A stretch of 64,000 bases of DNA from Thysanoteuthis rhombus. Lineage: Eukaryota; Mollusca; Cephalopoda; Oegopsida; Thysanoteuthidae. Position numbers and translations under genes: made by a program. Location: positions 50,743,785 to 50,807,784 of the forward strand of contig OY735213.1 in NCBI GenBank assembly GCA_963457665.1. The letters are read 5' to 3'. The notes below the pieces were generated by a model. That model was given only the letters and a program-made list of their open reading frames with translations, did no database searches and had not been told where the DNA came from. Of this stretch, positions 22,755 to 33,955 are shown piece after piece (within the stretch, counting starts at the first letter, position 1; each line of letters starts with the position of its first letter).

Positions 22755-24679
22755 TTACACAGGAAAACTATCCTTATTACAAGAATATAGCCATCAAAAA
22801 TGACGTAATTATTCATGTATCAGCACCAAGCCTAAAGCTATTTCATTGGGTAATTTATTTTAAATAATTCAATTATCCTAATCTTAAGTTGTTTTTAAAG
22901 TCTCGACTCAACTTGAACTGTACTAAAGGATGATCACACATTAAGTCTTAAGAGTTTCTATAACATGATCATCATTGGTATGTCATAATAGGAAGGCAAT
23001 TTAACCGATCAGATATATGAGTGAAAACAAACAGAGAAGAAATTTGCATATATGCTTATTATATGGATAGATAAAGATTATAAAAAAAACAAGCAGAACA
23101 ATCCAATTTTAGCAAAGTCAGGTCTGATCTCAAAAAAAGGTGGAATGCCAATGACTCTTCTCGAAGTTATAGACAACGTTATGGTTTTATTCAGTAATAA
23201 AACAGATGAAAAATGGAATCTGATAAAATTTGCAGAGAACAGGACAAAAATATGAGAAGAACATAGATCACTTTTAAGGGAAAGGTGAATGCTGTAAATG
23301 TCAGATGGTTATATACCACTATATCAATATTGGCTAACAACATAGCATCCAAGAAAATATAGAAGAACATAATTGAAGATTTATTTCTTGATATGGAGGG
23401 CTAAAAATCTTCACAATAGAGTGCATAATAACTACTCTTGAGCAGATCGACTCAGGAATAGGTTTATTCCTGAAAGTGAAATAAACTTGCTACTTTCCGA
23501 GATTGCTTTTGCGAAATAGAGAACAGACATTGATGTATGACCTTTCTGGTTTAATGATTTGACCTTTCTAAGAATGTTTCTTGGCCTTTTACATGATACT
23601 AGCTGAAAACCACCCTATTGGGCAGTTTCCAGTTTGTATGTATATGTCTATATGCATACTGAATGGAAAATAAGGGTTCAGTTTAGCATCATAATTATAG
23701 TGTGAATAGAACCCCTCCCCATAAAACCATTAGAAAATTTTTCTCTTCAAAACTTTTCACTTTAAATTTCCATCTAGAGCCATTGAATATACATACCAAA
23801 TTTGATTGAGCTTCAATTTTGAAAAGTATTTGTCTTAAATCTGTTCACACATTTCAAAGTTTGGTCGAATTTCAGTTTAAATTTAGAATTAAAGTCATAA
23901 TAAAATTTCAGCAATTATTCACAAATTTCTATCAAGATATTCTTACTCACTGAAGGTCTCTCTTGCATGTCCAATTTCATTAGTCAACTAAAAATTCCTA
24001 CAGTACTCTAATGCAGCGCCAGGATGGATTATTGTAAATTGCTATGTACGTCAAATTTCTAAGCCTAAAAGAATCTCTTGTAAAGCAGGGGTTAACTTAT
24101 AGGAAAGTGTAAAATATATAAGAAAAAGTATGGGCCTAAATCAGAATTTTTAGCAAAAAATCCTGAGGTTGATTTGTATAACCCAATTTATGGCAATTCC
24201 AACACTCACATATACCAAATGCAAAAAGTCAGTGTACTTTCTACAGAATTTGTTGTGCACACATTAATACCTTTTGTTTACTGGTCATAAAATGTGCGTA
24301 TACACGCACAAGTGAACAGCTTTGAGGGAGCTATGCTGCTAATGGATACTTGTAATAATTCAGTACTCAAAATACAAGATTGGATCAATAAAACTGACAC
24401 ATAGTTATTAACTGAATTTTGATCTGAAATCTCCACTGCATAATGTTTGATCTATATGATTAATATTCACCATTAGATTAAATGCATTGACAAAGAAGAT
24501 TATACCAAAAAAATAGGTTGTGTTAAATAAATGCTTATTTCTCATCAGTAGGCTGCGTACTTATTGATGCACATACCAGTAGCATATGGTGCTCTGTATC
24601 TAGGATGTACTGTATACAATGGATACACAAAAATGTGAAAATATTTTAGTGTCAATAAAAGTAATGGACAGTTTAGACC
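22755..24679. other. Mostly unassigned; small repeat fragments
   Basis: A worn R2 piece lies at 23655-23775 (TTCAGTTTAGCATCATAA, GAACCCCTCCCCATAAAA). At 24240-24335 a unit with GTGCGTATACACGCAC and an end GAGGGAGCTATG resembles the right end of the hAT element at 2559-3919. A 67-residue frame at 23052-23255 has no recognisable domain. Confidence 0.4.
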
Positions 24680-24911
24680 TTTTTGGCACAATATAGGGAA
24701 GGTAATCCCAATTGTAGAAATAAAAAAATATTGAGAAACAGAATTTGGATTAGATTCTATTATCAGCAGATGATAGAGTCAAATCCAAATTTTCTCCCAT
24801 TAATTTTCATCTTTCTTTTTATTTGTACGCTTTTTGTAACATCGAACAAGCGAGGGCGTGGAACTTCTCAATTTACAATTGGTACCATCTTCCTCACATT
24901 GTACCAAAATC
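24680..24911. mobile_element. MITE with inverted ends of about 38 bases
   Basis: The left end TTTTTGGCACAATATAGGGA continuing AGGTAATCCCAATTGTA, and the right end, reverse complement TTTTGGTACAATGTGAGGAA continuing GATGGTACCAATTGTAA, agree at about four of five positions. A related sequence at 44876-45180 shares the left end (TTTTGGTACAATGTAAAGAA) and the interior phrase GATAATAGAGTCTAATCCAA. Confidence 0.65.
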
Positions 24912-25957
24912 TTTTACTGTACAATGCTTTTTAAAGACGGTTGAAAATTTTTGCATTTCTATGCATCCATAGCACTCAGCCTGCTCAACATTCAAAGCAT
25001 CATATACCACTAGTACCAAGATATATCTACCATATATATCCATGCAAAAGTTGACTGCTATTTTTTCTCCCCAAAATTGAATTTTTCTGTGTATCTCATG
25101 TGAAAGTTAACCTAAGTTCTTCATGGGTAACAGATCGTTTGTGAAAAAGGTATCATCCTGAATATAAATTTTACAATGATTTATGTTCTGATGTACAAAT
25201 CAAAACACACGTCCCACTAAATATTCCACTGAGTAATCGAAAATAAGGCTGAGTCACTTTTATAAATACTGGTAGTTACATTTAATATTAACCAGCATTA
25301 TCTAAAGAAACCATTGCTCCTGAATCCAGTGGTGATGTGTATTTCTTAGGAAATGGTTTATTTCTGTTTAATCAGCTGGCCAATTCAGTAAATAGTCATG
25401 AGTACTAATGCAGCTAAGCCAAAATATAAACAATATTGTGGTAAGAAATGATAATATACTGTAATTACGAGCTTTGAATTTTCATTTAGCTAGTTTGCTG
25501 AGTGTAATGGAATCAAAGAACAAGTGTAAATATTCATAAGAGCTACGCAGTTTTATTTATGTTTTTTTTTATTAGGACATGTGTTTTAATGCATAGAATC
25601 CTCAGTATTGTTACAGTAATTCATTGTTTTTGTTTTCTATTCCTTTAGATACCACTTGGGTTTCTGCTTATTGATACAGTGTTTTGGATTGTAGTGTGAA
25701 TTTCAGTCCCTCAAAAGTGGTATCCATCTAATAATCAATACCATAAATTTAACCTCAAAAAATAGTCTAAAAAATTTGACTTTAACAGGTGTATGTATGG
25801 TGTATCAGGTATGCCTGAAACTGTATAGAGATTAGTAGAGGTTAAATAAATAAATTAAAATTTAATTACATCAATATATCTTTATTAATTGAATCAGTTC
25901 TTTCTACTGTCTGCTATAAATCATTCATTGCTGAATGTCATGAAACAATGCTAAAAA
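24912..25957. other. Unassigned; one TIR-element end near 25030
   Basis: TACCATATATATCCATGCAA near 25030 resembles the ends of the element at 4805-5778. Otherwise nothing recognised. Confidence 0.4.
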
Positions 25958-26362
25958 CAGGTCTGGACAAACACTCAATAGAAACCATCACATGACCGAT
26001 ATCTTTTGCCAGCATGTCATGTAGGGGTGATCAATTGAAAAAATAGAAAAAGGGCTGATCAATGAATAAATTTCTCGCCTTTGCTAGGGTGGTTTTTAAA
26101 AAACAAGCATAAATACCACAGGGACCAATTTAGCATAAACTTACACAACAAATTGAACCCTCTCTATAAACCTATTTGGGGGGGGGATTTAAAAAATTTT
26201 TTTAGATATGATAAAGAGTAAATGATTAGATTTTCTGCTCTCTATCTCCATTAGTGAAGCCTGGATCAATGATGTATAGAAAGATAAATAAATAAATAGC
26301 CAGCCAGCCTGACCCACTTAATAACTGGAGATATCTATGTTGAGAGTTTTGGTGACAGGTTT
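25958..26362 (+). repeat. R2 interspersed repeat
   Basis: Near full-length copy, from CAGGTCTGGACAAACACTC through CTTTTGCCAGCATGTCATG and GGGACCAATTTAGCATAAAC to TAGCCAGCCAGCCTGACC and GAGAGTTTTGGTGACAGG. Confidence 0.8.
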
Positions 26363-27065
26363 AGATATCATAGATCTTTGAGGGTCTTCGATATTTTGAT
26401 TTCTGGAGACATCTACAGAACATTACGGAGTTGTGTGCAGCTGCAACATATACTGTGGTATGCAGAATGCAGACAGTGAATCACATCCAGTAATGCACGA
26501 TCATTATCAACATCATCATCATCATCAAGATCATTATCGACATCATCTCTAATAGAACTTAAAACAGATCAATAACTCATTTCATTCATATCTTCAGATG
26601 CACAATGTGGATAGGTTCCTTTGCAAAGAGTCAGTGCTTTTCCTCTATTTAAGCACTGGTTCTGTTCTGTTCAGTGATACATACATGTCTACGAATAAAC
26701 TGTCTGTATGTATGTTATATATCAAAGTAATTAAAAATACAGTATTACCCTGCTTAGTGGAACTTCATTCAGCTGCTTTTTTTTTTTTTAAATTGAGAGA
26801 TAAATTCAGAAATGTTACATTTTAGAAATAAATAAAGATAAAAAACAACATGATGGACAGTCTCCAAACATAACTGTACACTGAACACTTTGGTTAATGT
26901 GCAATGTGTATGAGAATGGATACATACACAATAATCATGTTATGATATTTAACGAAAGTGATATTTCATCAGATCTAGAAAGTTACTACCAGATCAGATA
27001 CACAACATTAATCCATTCCATCTTGCTCAACAACAACATCATATTCAAAAATGATTGCGGGCAAA
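26363..27065. other. Unassigned stretch
   Basis: Contains ATC runs near 26507-26530, possibly the worn tail of an RTE insertion, but no LINE coding sequence beside them. Confidence 0.4.
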
Positions 27066-27190
27066 ATTGAACAACTGTAGTCTTTTCATCTTTTCTTTAT
27101 ATTTGCGTGTCTTTGTGTTTTTATGTCCCAGTGCTCCTGATCATACTGTTTTGTCCATCTCTCGGAATTTTTGAGATGAGGTATTATTAT
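27066..27190 (+). repeat. R3 repeat fragment
   Basis: TTCTTTATATTTGCGTGTC, TTTTATGTCCCAGTGCTCCT and CATACTGTTTTGTCC match the left part of R3. The copy stops where the Penelope-like 3' end begins. Confidence 0.6.
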
Positions 27191-27240
27191 TATTTCCATT
27201 AATATTCGGACCATCCTCATCTTTGTGGTTTTTCATACAA

Positions 27241-27290
27241 CGTTTCAGCCGTTGCACTCTACGGCCTTCGTCAGGTATCATCTGGGAGAT
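27241..27290 (-). ncRNA. Hammerhead-like motif of the Penelope-like element
   Basis: The minus strand reads CTGACGA (27268-27274), a stem AGGCCGT/ACGGCT with loop AGAGTGCA, then GAAACGTTG (GAAAC at 27242-27246). The CUGANGA and GAAA blocks around stem II are the conserved core of hammerhead ribozymes, known at the ends of Penelope-like elements. I could not resolve stem I or a clear GUH cleavage site, so catalysis is unproven. Confidence 0.5.
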
Positions 27291-27383
27291 TTTTTGGGGA
27301 AGTAACGAACCGAACCCTTTATTTATCCGACGGGGGTATATTGACCGTACGCCATTCTTTTAGCGTTAGTAGTATTGTTATAC

Positions 27384-27467
27384 TGTCTCACACTAGGATC
27401 GAACCTAGTACCATCAGATTACTTAACAGTAATTTGTCTGGTGCTGTAACCACTGCGCTATGTGTCC
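27384..27467 (-). other. tRNA-like segment inside the Penelope-like 3' region
   Basis: The minus strand has an A-box TAGCGCAGTGGTTA and a B-box GGTTCGATCC about 45 bases downstream, flanked by ACTAGG/CCTAGT that can pair as a T stem with a loop of six rather than seven. The middle does not fold into a standard anticodon arm. It is not a functional tRNA gene. It may be a SINE head fused to the element or an internal Pol III-type promoter. A second copy keeps the B-box region at about 32700-32735. Confidence 0.6.
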
Positions 27468-27540
27468 ATGTGGACAACCGGTGCTAATTTTTAGGAGCCT
27501 TAAACCTCAGGTGACAGATTTTTTTTTTTTTTTTTCGATG

Positions 27541-28548
27541 TTATTGTTTTCTGTCTTTTATCATTAGAGGTTCCCATATGGTATCCATTTCAATGCTAGG
27601 ATTACTGAGGCAGTTTTGCTTGCCTAGCATATGGGCCGACTCTTTCAATTTACGAATTTTCCAGTGTTCTTCCTGATCAATTATCTCAACCTTGTTCCAG
27701 AGGGGTAGTTGGTCTCCCTTTTCTTTCCGTACATGGTCAGCTATACCTGATTTATTGGTTTTGCCTTTACTCACTGCTTTTCGGTGTTCTTCCACCCAAA
27801 CCTTCAAGGGGCGACATGTTTCACCTGTGTATTCGTGCCCACAGCTGCACGGTATTGAGTATACACAGTTTTTAGTGTTCGATAACTCAGTGGGTGGTTT
27901 GGTGCGGGAGAGGTAGCTGCGTAGCATTGATCTGCTTCTGAATACGGCCCGGATATTATATGGGGTGCAGATCTTCTGGATCTTCTCAGACACATTCTTA
28001 AGGTAGGGGAGACAGACTGTTGTTGGTTTATGATTGTCATCCTCCTCCTCCGTCACTCTTCTTTCACTAGTGGTGACAGTTAAGCCTTTGGGATAACCAT
28101 TTTTCTGGAGATTCTTACTTATGTTACGCATCTCACAGAGGTATGTGTCAGAGTCGCTACTTATTAACTTTGCTCGGTGCTGTAAGCATCGGACGATCCC
28201 TTTCTTAACGCTGTATGGATGGTTAGAGGCGAAGTTGAGATATCGACCAGTGAACGTTGGCTTACGATACACAGAAGTATTGAAACCTTGTTCTGATCTT
28301 GTTACCAGTACATCTAGGAAGGCTAATTTATTGTTACTCTCCTTTTCCATTGTGAACTGTATAGAAGCTCTGATTGAGTTCACATGGTCAAGTAGTAACT
28401 GTGGGTCTTCCAGATGTGGCCATAGTACGAAGGTGTCATCTACATATCGAAGCCACATGCTTGGCCTTAGTGGTGATGTTCCTAAGGCCAATTCTTCAAA
28501 GTACTCCATGTATATATTTGCCATCATTGGTGATAGCGGTGATCCCAT
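27541..28548 (-). CDS. Penelope-like RT and GIY-YIG endonuclease (partial)
   Basis: 335 residues are open. They start in the RT core at AMGSPLSPMMANIYMEYFEE, followed by the catalytic YVDD at residues 35-38 and the conserved LAFLDVLVTRSEQGF and YRKPTFTGRYLNFASNHP blocks of residues 75-110. A linker leads to a GIY-YIG-type nuclease at about residues 226-315: NCVYSIPC stands for GIY, EYTGET (239-244) for YIG, then WVEEHRKAV, SGIADHV and KLKESAHM. RT plus C-terminal GIY-YIG is diagnostic of endonuclease-bearing Penelope-like elements. Homology continues upstream to about 28690. The N-terminal RT motifs are absent, so no active product is expected. Open frames on the opposite strand here are shadows. 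Confidence 0.92.
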   Translation of the reverse strand: MGSPLSPMMANIYMEYFEELALGTSPLRPSMWLRYVDDTFVLWPHLEDPQLLLDHVNSIRASIQFTMEKESNNKLAFLDVLVTRSEQGFNTSVYRKPTFTGRYLNFASNHPYSVKKGIVRCLQHRAKLISSDSDTYLCEMRNISKNLQKNGYPKGLTVTTSERRVTEEEDDNHKPTTVCLPYLKNVSEKIQKICTPYNIRAVFRSRSMLRSYLSRTKPPTELSNTKNCVYSIPCSCGHEYTGETCRPLKVWVEEHRKAVSKGKTNKSGIADHVRKEKGDQLPLWNKVEIIDQEEHWKIRKLKESAHMLGKQNCLSNPSIEMDTIWEPLMIKDRKQ

Positions 28549-28735
28549 AGCTAAGCCTTCCTCCTATTGGTACATCTCATTCCCCAGTTGGAAGTATGTT
28601 GTTTCTATGCAGAAAGTCAACATTTCCATTAGGTTGTTAAGGGGGATGCTGGTGCGTTCATCCAATGTGGGATCTGAACCTAATTTATTTGATGTTTTGT
28701 CCATGTTTTTGTCTAAGTTTTTGTAGATATGTAAG

Positions 28736-29399
28736 ACGAGTCAGTTAGGCTCAGTCAGTATCAAAGCCGTCTGCTGATCACATGATTGTGGAAGGTAGGG
28801 TTGGAAAAGGTTAATTTTGTATATTGGTTTGGTTTAATATGATAGGACAAAGAAACAGTGAAGAGTTTAGTCCTTTAATATATGTGAGGGTTGTTTTTGT
28901 TATGGGTGGAGGAAAACAAAGTCAACTCCAGCATCCAACTTTGGCTGGAGTTTTAAAATAAATCCTCAATTTTTATGTACTACAAAGCTCATTCTGCAAG
29001 AAATAAGCCATCCCTCTAGTGTACCTTAGTTAACAGTTATGAGAAAGTTTATGCAAAATAGTCTTGAGTCAATGATTAACATAGGACACACTGTCAAATG
29101 ATAATGAACAAAAGTACTAAATGATACTTATAACAAATCAAAGTACCATAACTAATTATGAAAATATAAATGCTCACTCATATCCCAAATACAGAATGTT
29201 TCTTGGGAATTCATATGAACACACATGTAAAAAAATCATATCTCAAATATACAAACATGATATTTTTGAGCTTAGACATTCAGCAGAAGTACTTTCGTTT
29301 GTTTGATAAAATACATATTCAAGATTTGTTCTGGTCTTTATCATCAGTCATTGTTTCAAGAGAAAAGAAAGTCAAAACTCAATAGTACGAGTTTGACAA

Positions 29400-29431
<32 letters not shown>

Positions 29432-29583
29432 GCCTACTCAGCCTAATGGTCTATAGTTAGCATCCAAAGTAAGAAAGAAACAGAAGGTGATTGTCATGTA
29501 AGATATTTTTTTGTCTTAATCCTTATGTATGAATTAGTCGGACATATATCCTGCGGTCCTTGTTGGGTATTGTTGGTTCTAGA
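28736..29583. other. Unassigned AT-rich stretch with (AAAG)n
   Basis: A (GAAA)n run at 29398-29430; otherwise nothing recognised. Confidence 0.5.
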
Positions 29584-29738
29584 AAGTGGAATCACTTCTT
29601 AGAATGCATGCTTGACTGGACTGCACATGTCACATCCATTTTTGGTATATCCAGATTGTGTTATCAGGGTACTTGCAATATGACGTGTCCGATCCAGTCA
29701 AGCATGTGCTCTGAGTAGTGATTCTAATTCTGCACTTG
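29584..29738. mobile_element. Short TIR element, empty relative of 18666-19147
   Basis: Arms of about 45 bases: left AGAATGCATGCTTGACTGGA and right, reverse complement AGCACATGCTTGACTGGA, both preceded by GAATCACT. The centre CACATCCATTTTTGGTATAT then GATTGTGTTATCAGGGTAC matches the left half of the element at 18666. It lacks the exon-like middle. Confidence 0.7.
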
Positions 29739-30733
29739 TCGGAAACTGGCAGGCCTCTCAAAGTTCTTTTTGGAAAGAGAAAGGTGAACACTTCCCTCTC
29801 TGGGAAGAAGTTCCTAACATAGACAGGGAACGCTGTCGGGAACTGAGGAAAATCTAAGCTAGAATTAAACGTCAACTGAATGTACGAATCAGACAAGTGT
29901 AGAATTCAAGCCAATGTGGCTTTTACTGCTCAACGGGGACAAGGTATGGAAATCCAGGCCTAACAAGGAATGAAGAAGAAATCTACATAACCTGAATTCT
30001 GGTTACCATTGGAATATTCTGTTTTCCACCATCATTGGAAAATTTGGTTTACCACCATCATATTTGGATATAACATCTAAAGAAGCCCAGAGAATGGATC
30101 GGCCAAATTATCATGTTAACTACCGGAACATCAAGATAGACTTCAACTGTCCAAAAATCTCTTTGATATGAAAAATATTTTTATATGGATTTGAAATCTA
30201 GATTCTCTATAAAATTTTTTAGATGTGAAATAACAAGCTGCACCAACTACTAAACAGAAGAACAATATTTCTTGACTGTTCTCCATAGTACAACTTAAAC
30301 TGTATTTATAAGAGCATGCCTCAAATGCGTATAATGCACCTCTGCTTATGTTTCCATCTCTGACAGCCAACCTCTGAGTCCTCCACAGCAAAACCACATC
30401 AGTCTTACACAAGGTACAACAACAAAAAGATCAAAGATGAAGTAAGATAATGATGAAGTATAATAAATGGAGAAAAAAAAAACTAAATGAAAGAAGAAAC
30501 AGAAAATAAACAGAAGATCCAAAACCGTTTTCATATTGTAACAGAAGCTGCAGTAGGCAATGATATATCACCAGCAGGCAAGTGAAGCACGAGGAAGCAT
30601 TCTCTCTTAGAAGGACAAGTATTGATTTAGCTGGTGTTCTCTCTCTCTCTCTCTTGAGCTGATGTTAGTCTTCCAAAAGAAATCATCAGTGTGACATACA
30701 ATAAAAAGCAAAAAAGATTTGCTCAGAAGAAAA
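29739..30733. other. Unassigned stretch with (CT)n
   Basis: A (CT)n run at about 30636-30654. Minus-strand frames of 88 and 89 residues have no recognisable domain. Confidence 0.45.
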
Positions 30734-31088
30734 ACAGGTCTGGTTAATCACTCATTAGAAATGGTCATGTGACCAACTTCTTTTGGCAGTGTGCCGACAG
30801 GATGAGCAGTCAGAAATTGGAAAAAAGGGTGATCAATGAATACGTTGCTTCTCTCGCATTTGTTGGATCACAAAGAAAAATGCATGAGTACAGCCAGGCA
30901 CAAACTAAAGGACCAATTTAGCATGGACTAAAAACACTAAAAACCTATTTCATGGATGGTTGGAATCTGTCATAACAAAAAAGTTGTTTTCTAGACATAT
31001 CAAGGAGTAAATCTTTAAATTTTCATCTTTCTGGCTCCATTAGTGCGACCTGAAAGTATGATACATAGATAGATAGATAGACAGATAG
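30734..31088 (+). repeat. R2 repeat interrupted by an RTE tail
   Basis: Runs from CAGGTCTGGTTAATCACTC to GTATGATACATAGATAGATA (GATA block at 31067-31085). The family then stops where the LINE begins, so its right end is missing or displaced. Confidence 0.75.
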
Positions 31089-31440
31089 CCATTGTTGGAC
31101 ATAGACCTTCCCCAAGATTCATCAAACCTCTCTATCATGGGCATCGCAGAGTCAGTACTTTATAAATGTGTCTAGCCCTCCCACTATTTTCCTTTCTGTC
31201 GGCCACAATTTTGCATATGATCTCTGGGGATCCAAATTGTGAGTTATGATGTCTATCGGTTGTCTGCCATTCTTGCAACTTGTCCAGCCCATTACCATTT
31301 GAGTAATGGATTCTATGATATCTTATGGTCTCTCCATGTGATGTTGAACATGATTTTCTCATTTGCTTGTTGCATGGCACTCAGTTTAAGAGTCAATCTT
31401 TTTGTTAGGTTTCATGTTGCAGAATGCATTGGTTGTATTT
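31089..31440 (-). mobile_element. RTE LINE 3' fragment
   Basis: Starts with CCATTGTTGGACATAGACCT, the reverse complement of the RTE 3' end, and runs back through GGCATCGCAGAGTCAGTACT, GATCTCTGGGGATCC, GTCTGCCATTCTTGCAACTT and CATGATTTTCTCATTTG. Coding frames are broken. It has no TGA tail at the junction with R2. Confidence 0.85.
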
Positions 31441-31704
31441 TTAGGACAAGTGGGTCCCAAGCTGCATCCTGTGGTGACCAAAAAATTTGGAAATCATCTT
31501 TTAGTAATTTATGTATTCATTTTCCCATAGATGTAGGTTGAGCATTGAGGAAGCGCATAAAACTGATAGAAAAAGTCAAATAATCGAAACTAAAGCCAGG
31601 AGGAAGATGAGTTCTATTTAGTCCAACATACAAACACAAGCAAGATCTCCATTGATTAAATCATACTGCACATTAATACTCTGAATCTTTATTTACTATG
31701 TTAG

Positions 31705-32000
31705 TCTGCTTGGATTGTATAATGGTTAGCACGTCTGCCTCATACACAGACGGATCCAGGATCGATTCCCGATATGAGTGAAGAGTATAGTAAACTTTCA
31801 AATTTCCCTGTGTACTCAACAGCAAACTGAGTACACTCTTAGCTGAGAAAATTTGGAATGGAGTTGCACCCTCCCCTATTTGAAGGATAGTATCAAAAGA
31901 AAGTGGAGCCTTCGGGTTGCCTCAGACTGTCAGTGCAATATAAGAGTTTGGACTGACATGCATCGACTTGCATGCATTTAGAAATAAAGATTGAAGTCCA
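31705..32000 (+). mobile_element. tRNA-derived SINE, Val-like head
   Basis: Positions 31705-31780 follow a tRNA plan: A-box-like TGTATAATGGTTAGC, anticodon arm TCTGC-CTCATAC-ACAGA and B-box GGATCGATTCC. The arm ACGTCTGCCTCA is nearly that of animal tRNA-Val(CAC), but the anticodon position reads CAT. The acceptor stem does not pair. A body of about 220 bases (GAGCCTTCGGGTTGCCTCAG, GCATCGACTTGCATGCATT) and the end AATAAAGATTG follow. It is a SINE or tRNA pseudogene with tail rather than a working gene. Confidence 0.6.
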
Positions 32001-32513
32001 GTTCTTACTATTCTAAAATACTTTTGTTAAACTCAAGTCCCAGTTGGATGTCGGAATGGACTTTGTTTTTCTCCCCAAACAACAATAACAGAAACAATGT
32101 AAACTCTTCATTGTTAAGTCTGTTCTGTTACATTAAACCAGACTGATACATGAAAATCACATTTCCCTACCATGATTTGATATCACAACCAAGTGATTGG
32201 CAGGCAGCTTTCTTACTGACTGTGCCAAACTGACATGTCTTACATATATATGAATATTAATGTTAGAAATAGTTATGGGCTTATGCAATCTAATAAAAAA
32301 AACATTTGCACTGAAATTATATATTTACATAATCTTTTATTTATTTTATATACAATACCAAAATTGCAGTTATCATTTTCAATCAAAACAGGAGTGAATG
32401 CTGACAGGCCTGTTTATAAGCTTGTTGAATTAAATAATATTTTTAGCTGAACTGAACTACCATAGCCATCAAAGATTACAAAGAGCTCTATCTTTCGATA
32501 AATGTGCGCATTA
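32001..32513. other. Unassigned AT-rich stretch
   Basis: Nothing recognised. Confidence 0.5.
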
Positions 32514-32750
32514 TTACTATTAATATTCGGACCATCCTCATCTTGGTTGTTTTTCATACAACGTTTCGGCCATTGTACTCTACGGCCTTCATCAGATATC
32601 ATCTGGTAGGTGTGGGGAAGTAACGAACCAAACCCTTTATTTAACCAACGGGGGTATATTGACCGCACTCCCCTCTTAGCATTAGTAGTATTATTATTGT
32701 CTCACACTGGGATTGAACCTAGAACCATCAGATTACTTGCAGTACAACAA
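32514..32750 (-). mobile_element. Penelope-like 3' end, solo copy
   Basis: Homologous over about 230 bases to 27190-27420: B-box region GGTTCAATCCCAGTGTGAGA, CAATATACCCCCGTYGG, AATAAAGGGTT, TTCGTTACTTCCCC, then the core CTGATGA (32589-32595), stem-loop, CCGAAACGTTG and the end GATGGTCCGAATATTAAT. There is no RT or endonuclease, so it is a severely 5'-truncated insertion or a short derivative mobilised by the full element. Confidence 0.85.
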
Positions 32751-33865
32751 TTCCCATGTTCCTTCAAATGAACAGTATGCCTGCAGTGCATTGTAAAAGG
32801 CCCAAATGAATAAAATTGCTCTCAACCTAATATGATTCTGGTCCATTCTTCTTCATGCTACATGCTGCAAAAAGGCTTTCTTTTACAGGTCTTTTATTGC
32901 TGAGACTCCAGTGACCAACAACAGAATGAGAACCTACTGATACATCTATGGCAATGAGATGGAGTAAGTACACGTCATCATCATCATGATGTAACACTAC
33001 ATCATTCCCAAAACTAAGGTGGGAATTCACTTTTTGTCCAATACTCATCAAATAAGTCTACTTTCCAGCATAAGGCACCATTATGTCCATCTGAGAGTCA
33101 AGTTCATAGACTATAGATAGACATAATCCATAAAAGGAAAGTATTTGATGTTTAAAATGTCAACTTATACTCCAACATACACAGTAAGCCTATATGCCTG
33201 CACTCGTGTGTGTGTGTGAGTACCAAATGAGTCTGAACTGAGACATAATACAAAGAAGGATAATTTACAAGAAGCCAGATGCTACTGTTGGGTTTACTTT
33301 TTTACAAGTGCCTGATTCAACCATGGATCCAGACACGCATTTGCATGCATACAAATTCACATTTCACCGAGTGTTATTGATTTTTTTGACCAACATTTCT
33401 TCATTGGTGTATTAGGTTCAGCTTGCATCACTGGCAGAGAGCAGATTAACTAGGCCGTTAAGAAACACTGTGATTCAATCATTTCTCTTAAGCCTGGTAT
33501 AAACCTAAAAAAACATCAGTACAATAGATGTAGCATTGAAATTCCCATGATTAACATTTTGTCTCCAGCTATCTTATAAACAAACTGTGTTTTTCGGTAA
33601 AACAATAGCAATTGTACCAAATACAATATGTATATGCACTCGAGTAAAGAACTTTTTTTTTAATCCACTTTCAAACAAGAATTTTCCTGATACAATGATA
33701 TTTTGAGAAAGAAATTTTTTTTCTTCTTCAAATTTTATCCTTGGATGGAGTGTTGCAACATAATTAATAATTTTGACTAGTTTTTCCATCATCCTAGATT
33801 TTAGTTGTTTTTTTTTTCACGACTTTGAATCAGATCATAATCCTTTGCCAACGACTACTAATTAG
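32751..33865. other. Unassigned AT-rich stretch
   Basis: Nothing recognised; a short GT run lies near 33209. Confidence 0.5.
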
Positions 33866-33955
33866 TGTAATTGGAAAACAAAGAGCAAGCCCACAGTGAG
33901 AATCAAACTCACGCTTTTCCTATTTGACCAAAAGATTCTAACAATCTAACACAAA
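33866..33955 (-). mobile_element. tRNA-like SINE head remnant
   Basis: The minus strand has GTGAGTTTGATTCTCAC, a B-box-like T arm also present in the SINEs at 43672 and 59650 (GAGTTTGATTCTC). The A-box side is worn. Confidence 0.4.

Larger units (their letters stand above)
27190..28735 (-). mobile_element. Penelope-like retroelement, 5'-truncated
   Basis: One element on the minus strand. In reading order it has part of a reverse transcriptase, a GIY-YIG endonuclease, a tRNA-like segment in the 3' region, and a hammerhead-like core close to its 3' end. The last part (tRNA-like B box to the end ATGGTCCGAATATTAAT) recurs at 32514-32750. It is a fossil: the 5' part is missing and the coding region is broken about once. 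It appears to have entered or displaced an R3 repeat at its 3' side. Penelope-like elements are a separate retroelement class related to telomerase-type RTs and have no capsid. Confidence 0.9.

Noticed and set aside
27384-27467. Functional tRNA gene
   Set aside because: The T loop is one base short, there is no standard anticodon arm or acceptor stem, and the sequence recurs as part of a mobile element.
28121-28726. 201-residue plus-strand frame
   Set aside because: Antisense shadow of the Penelope-like RT, whose motifs are unmistakable on the minus strand.
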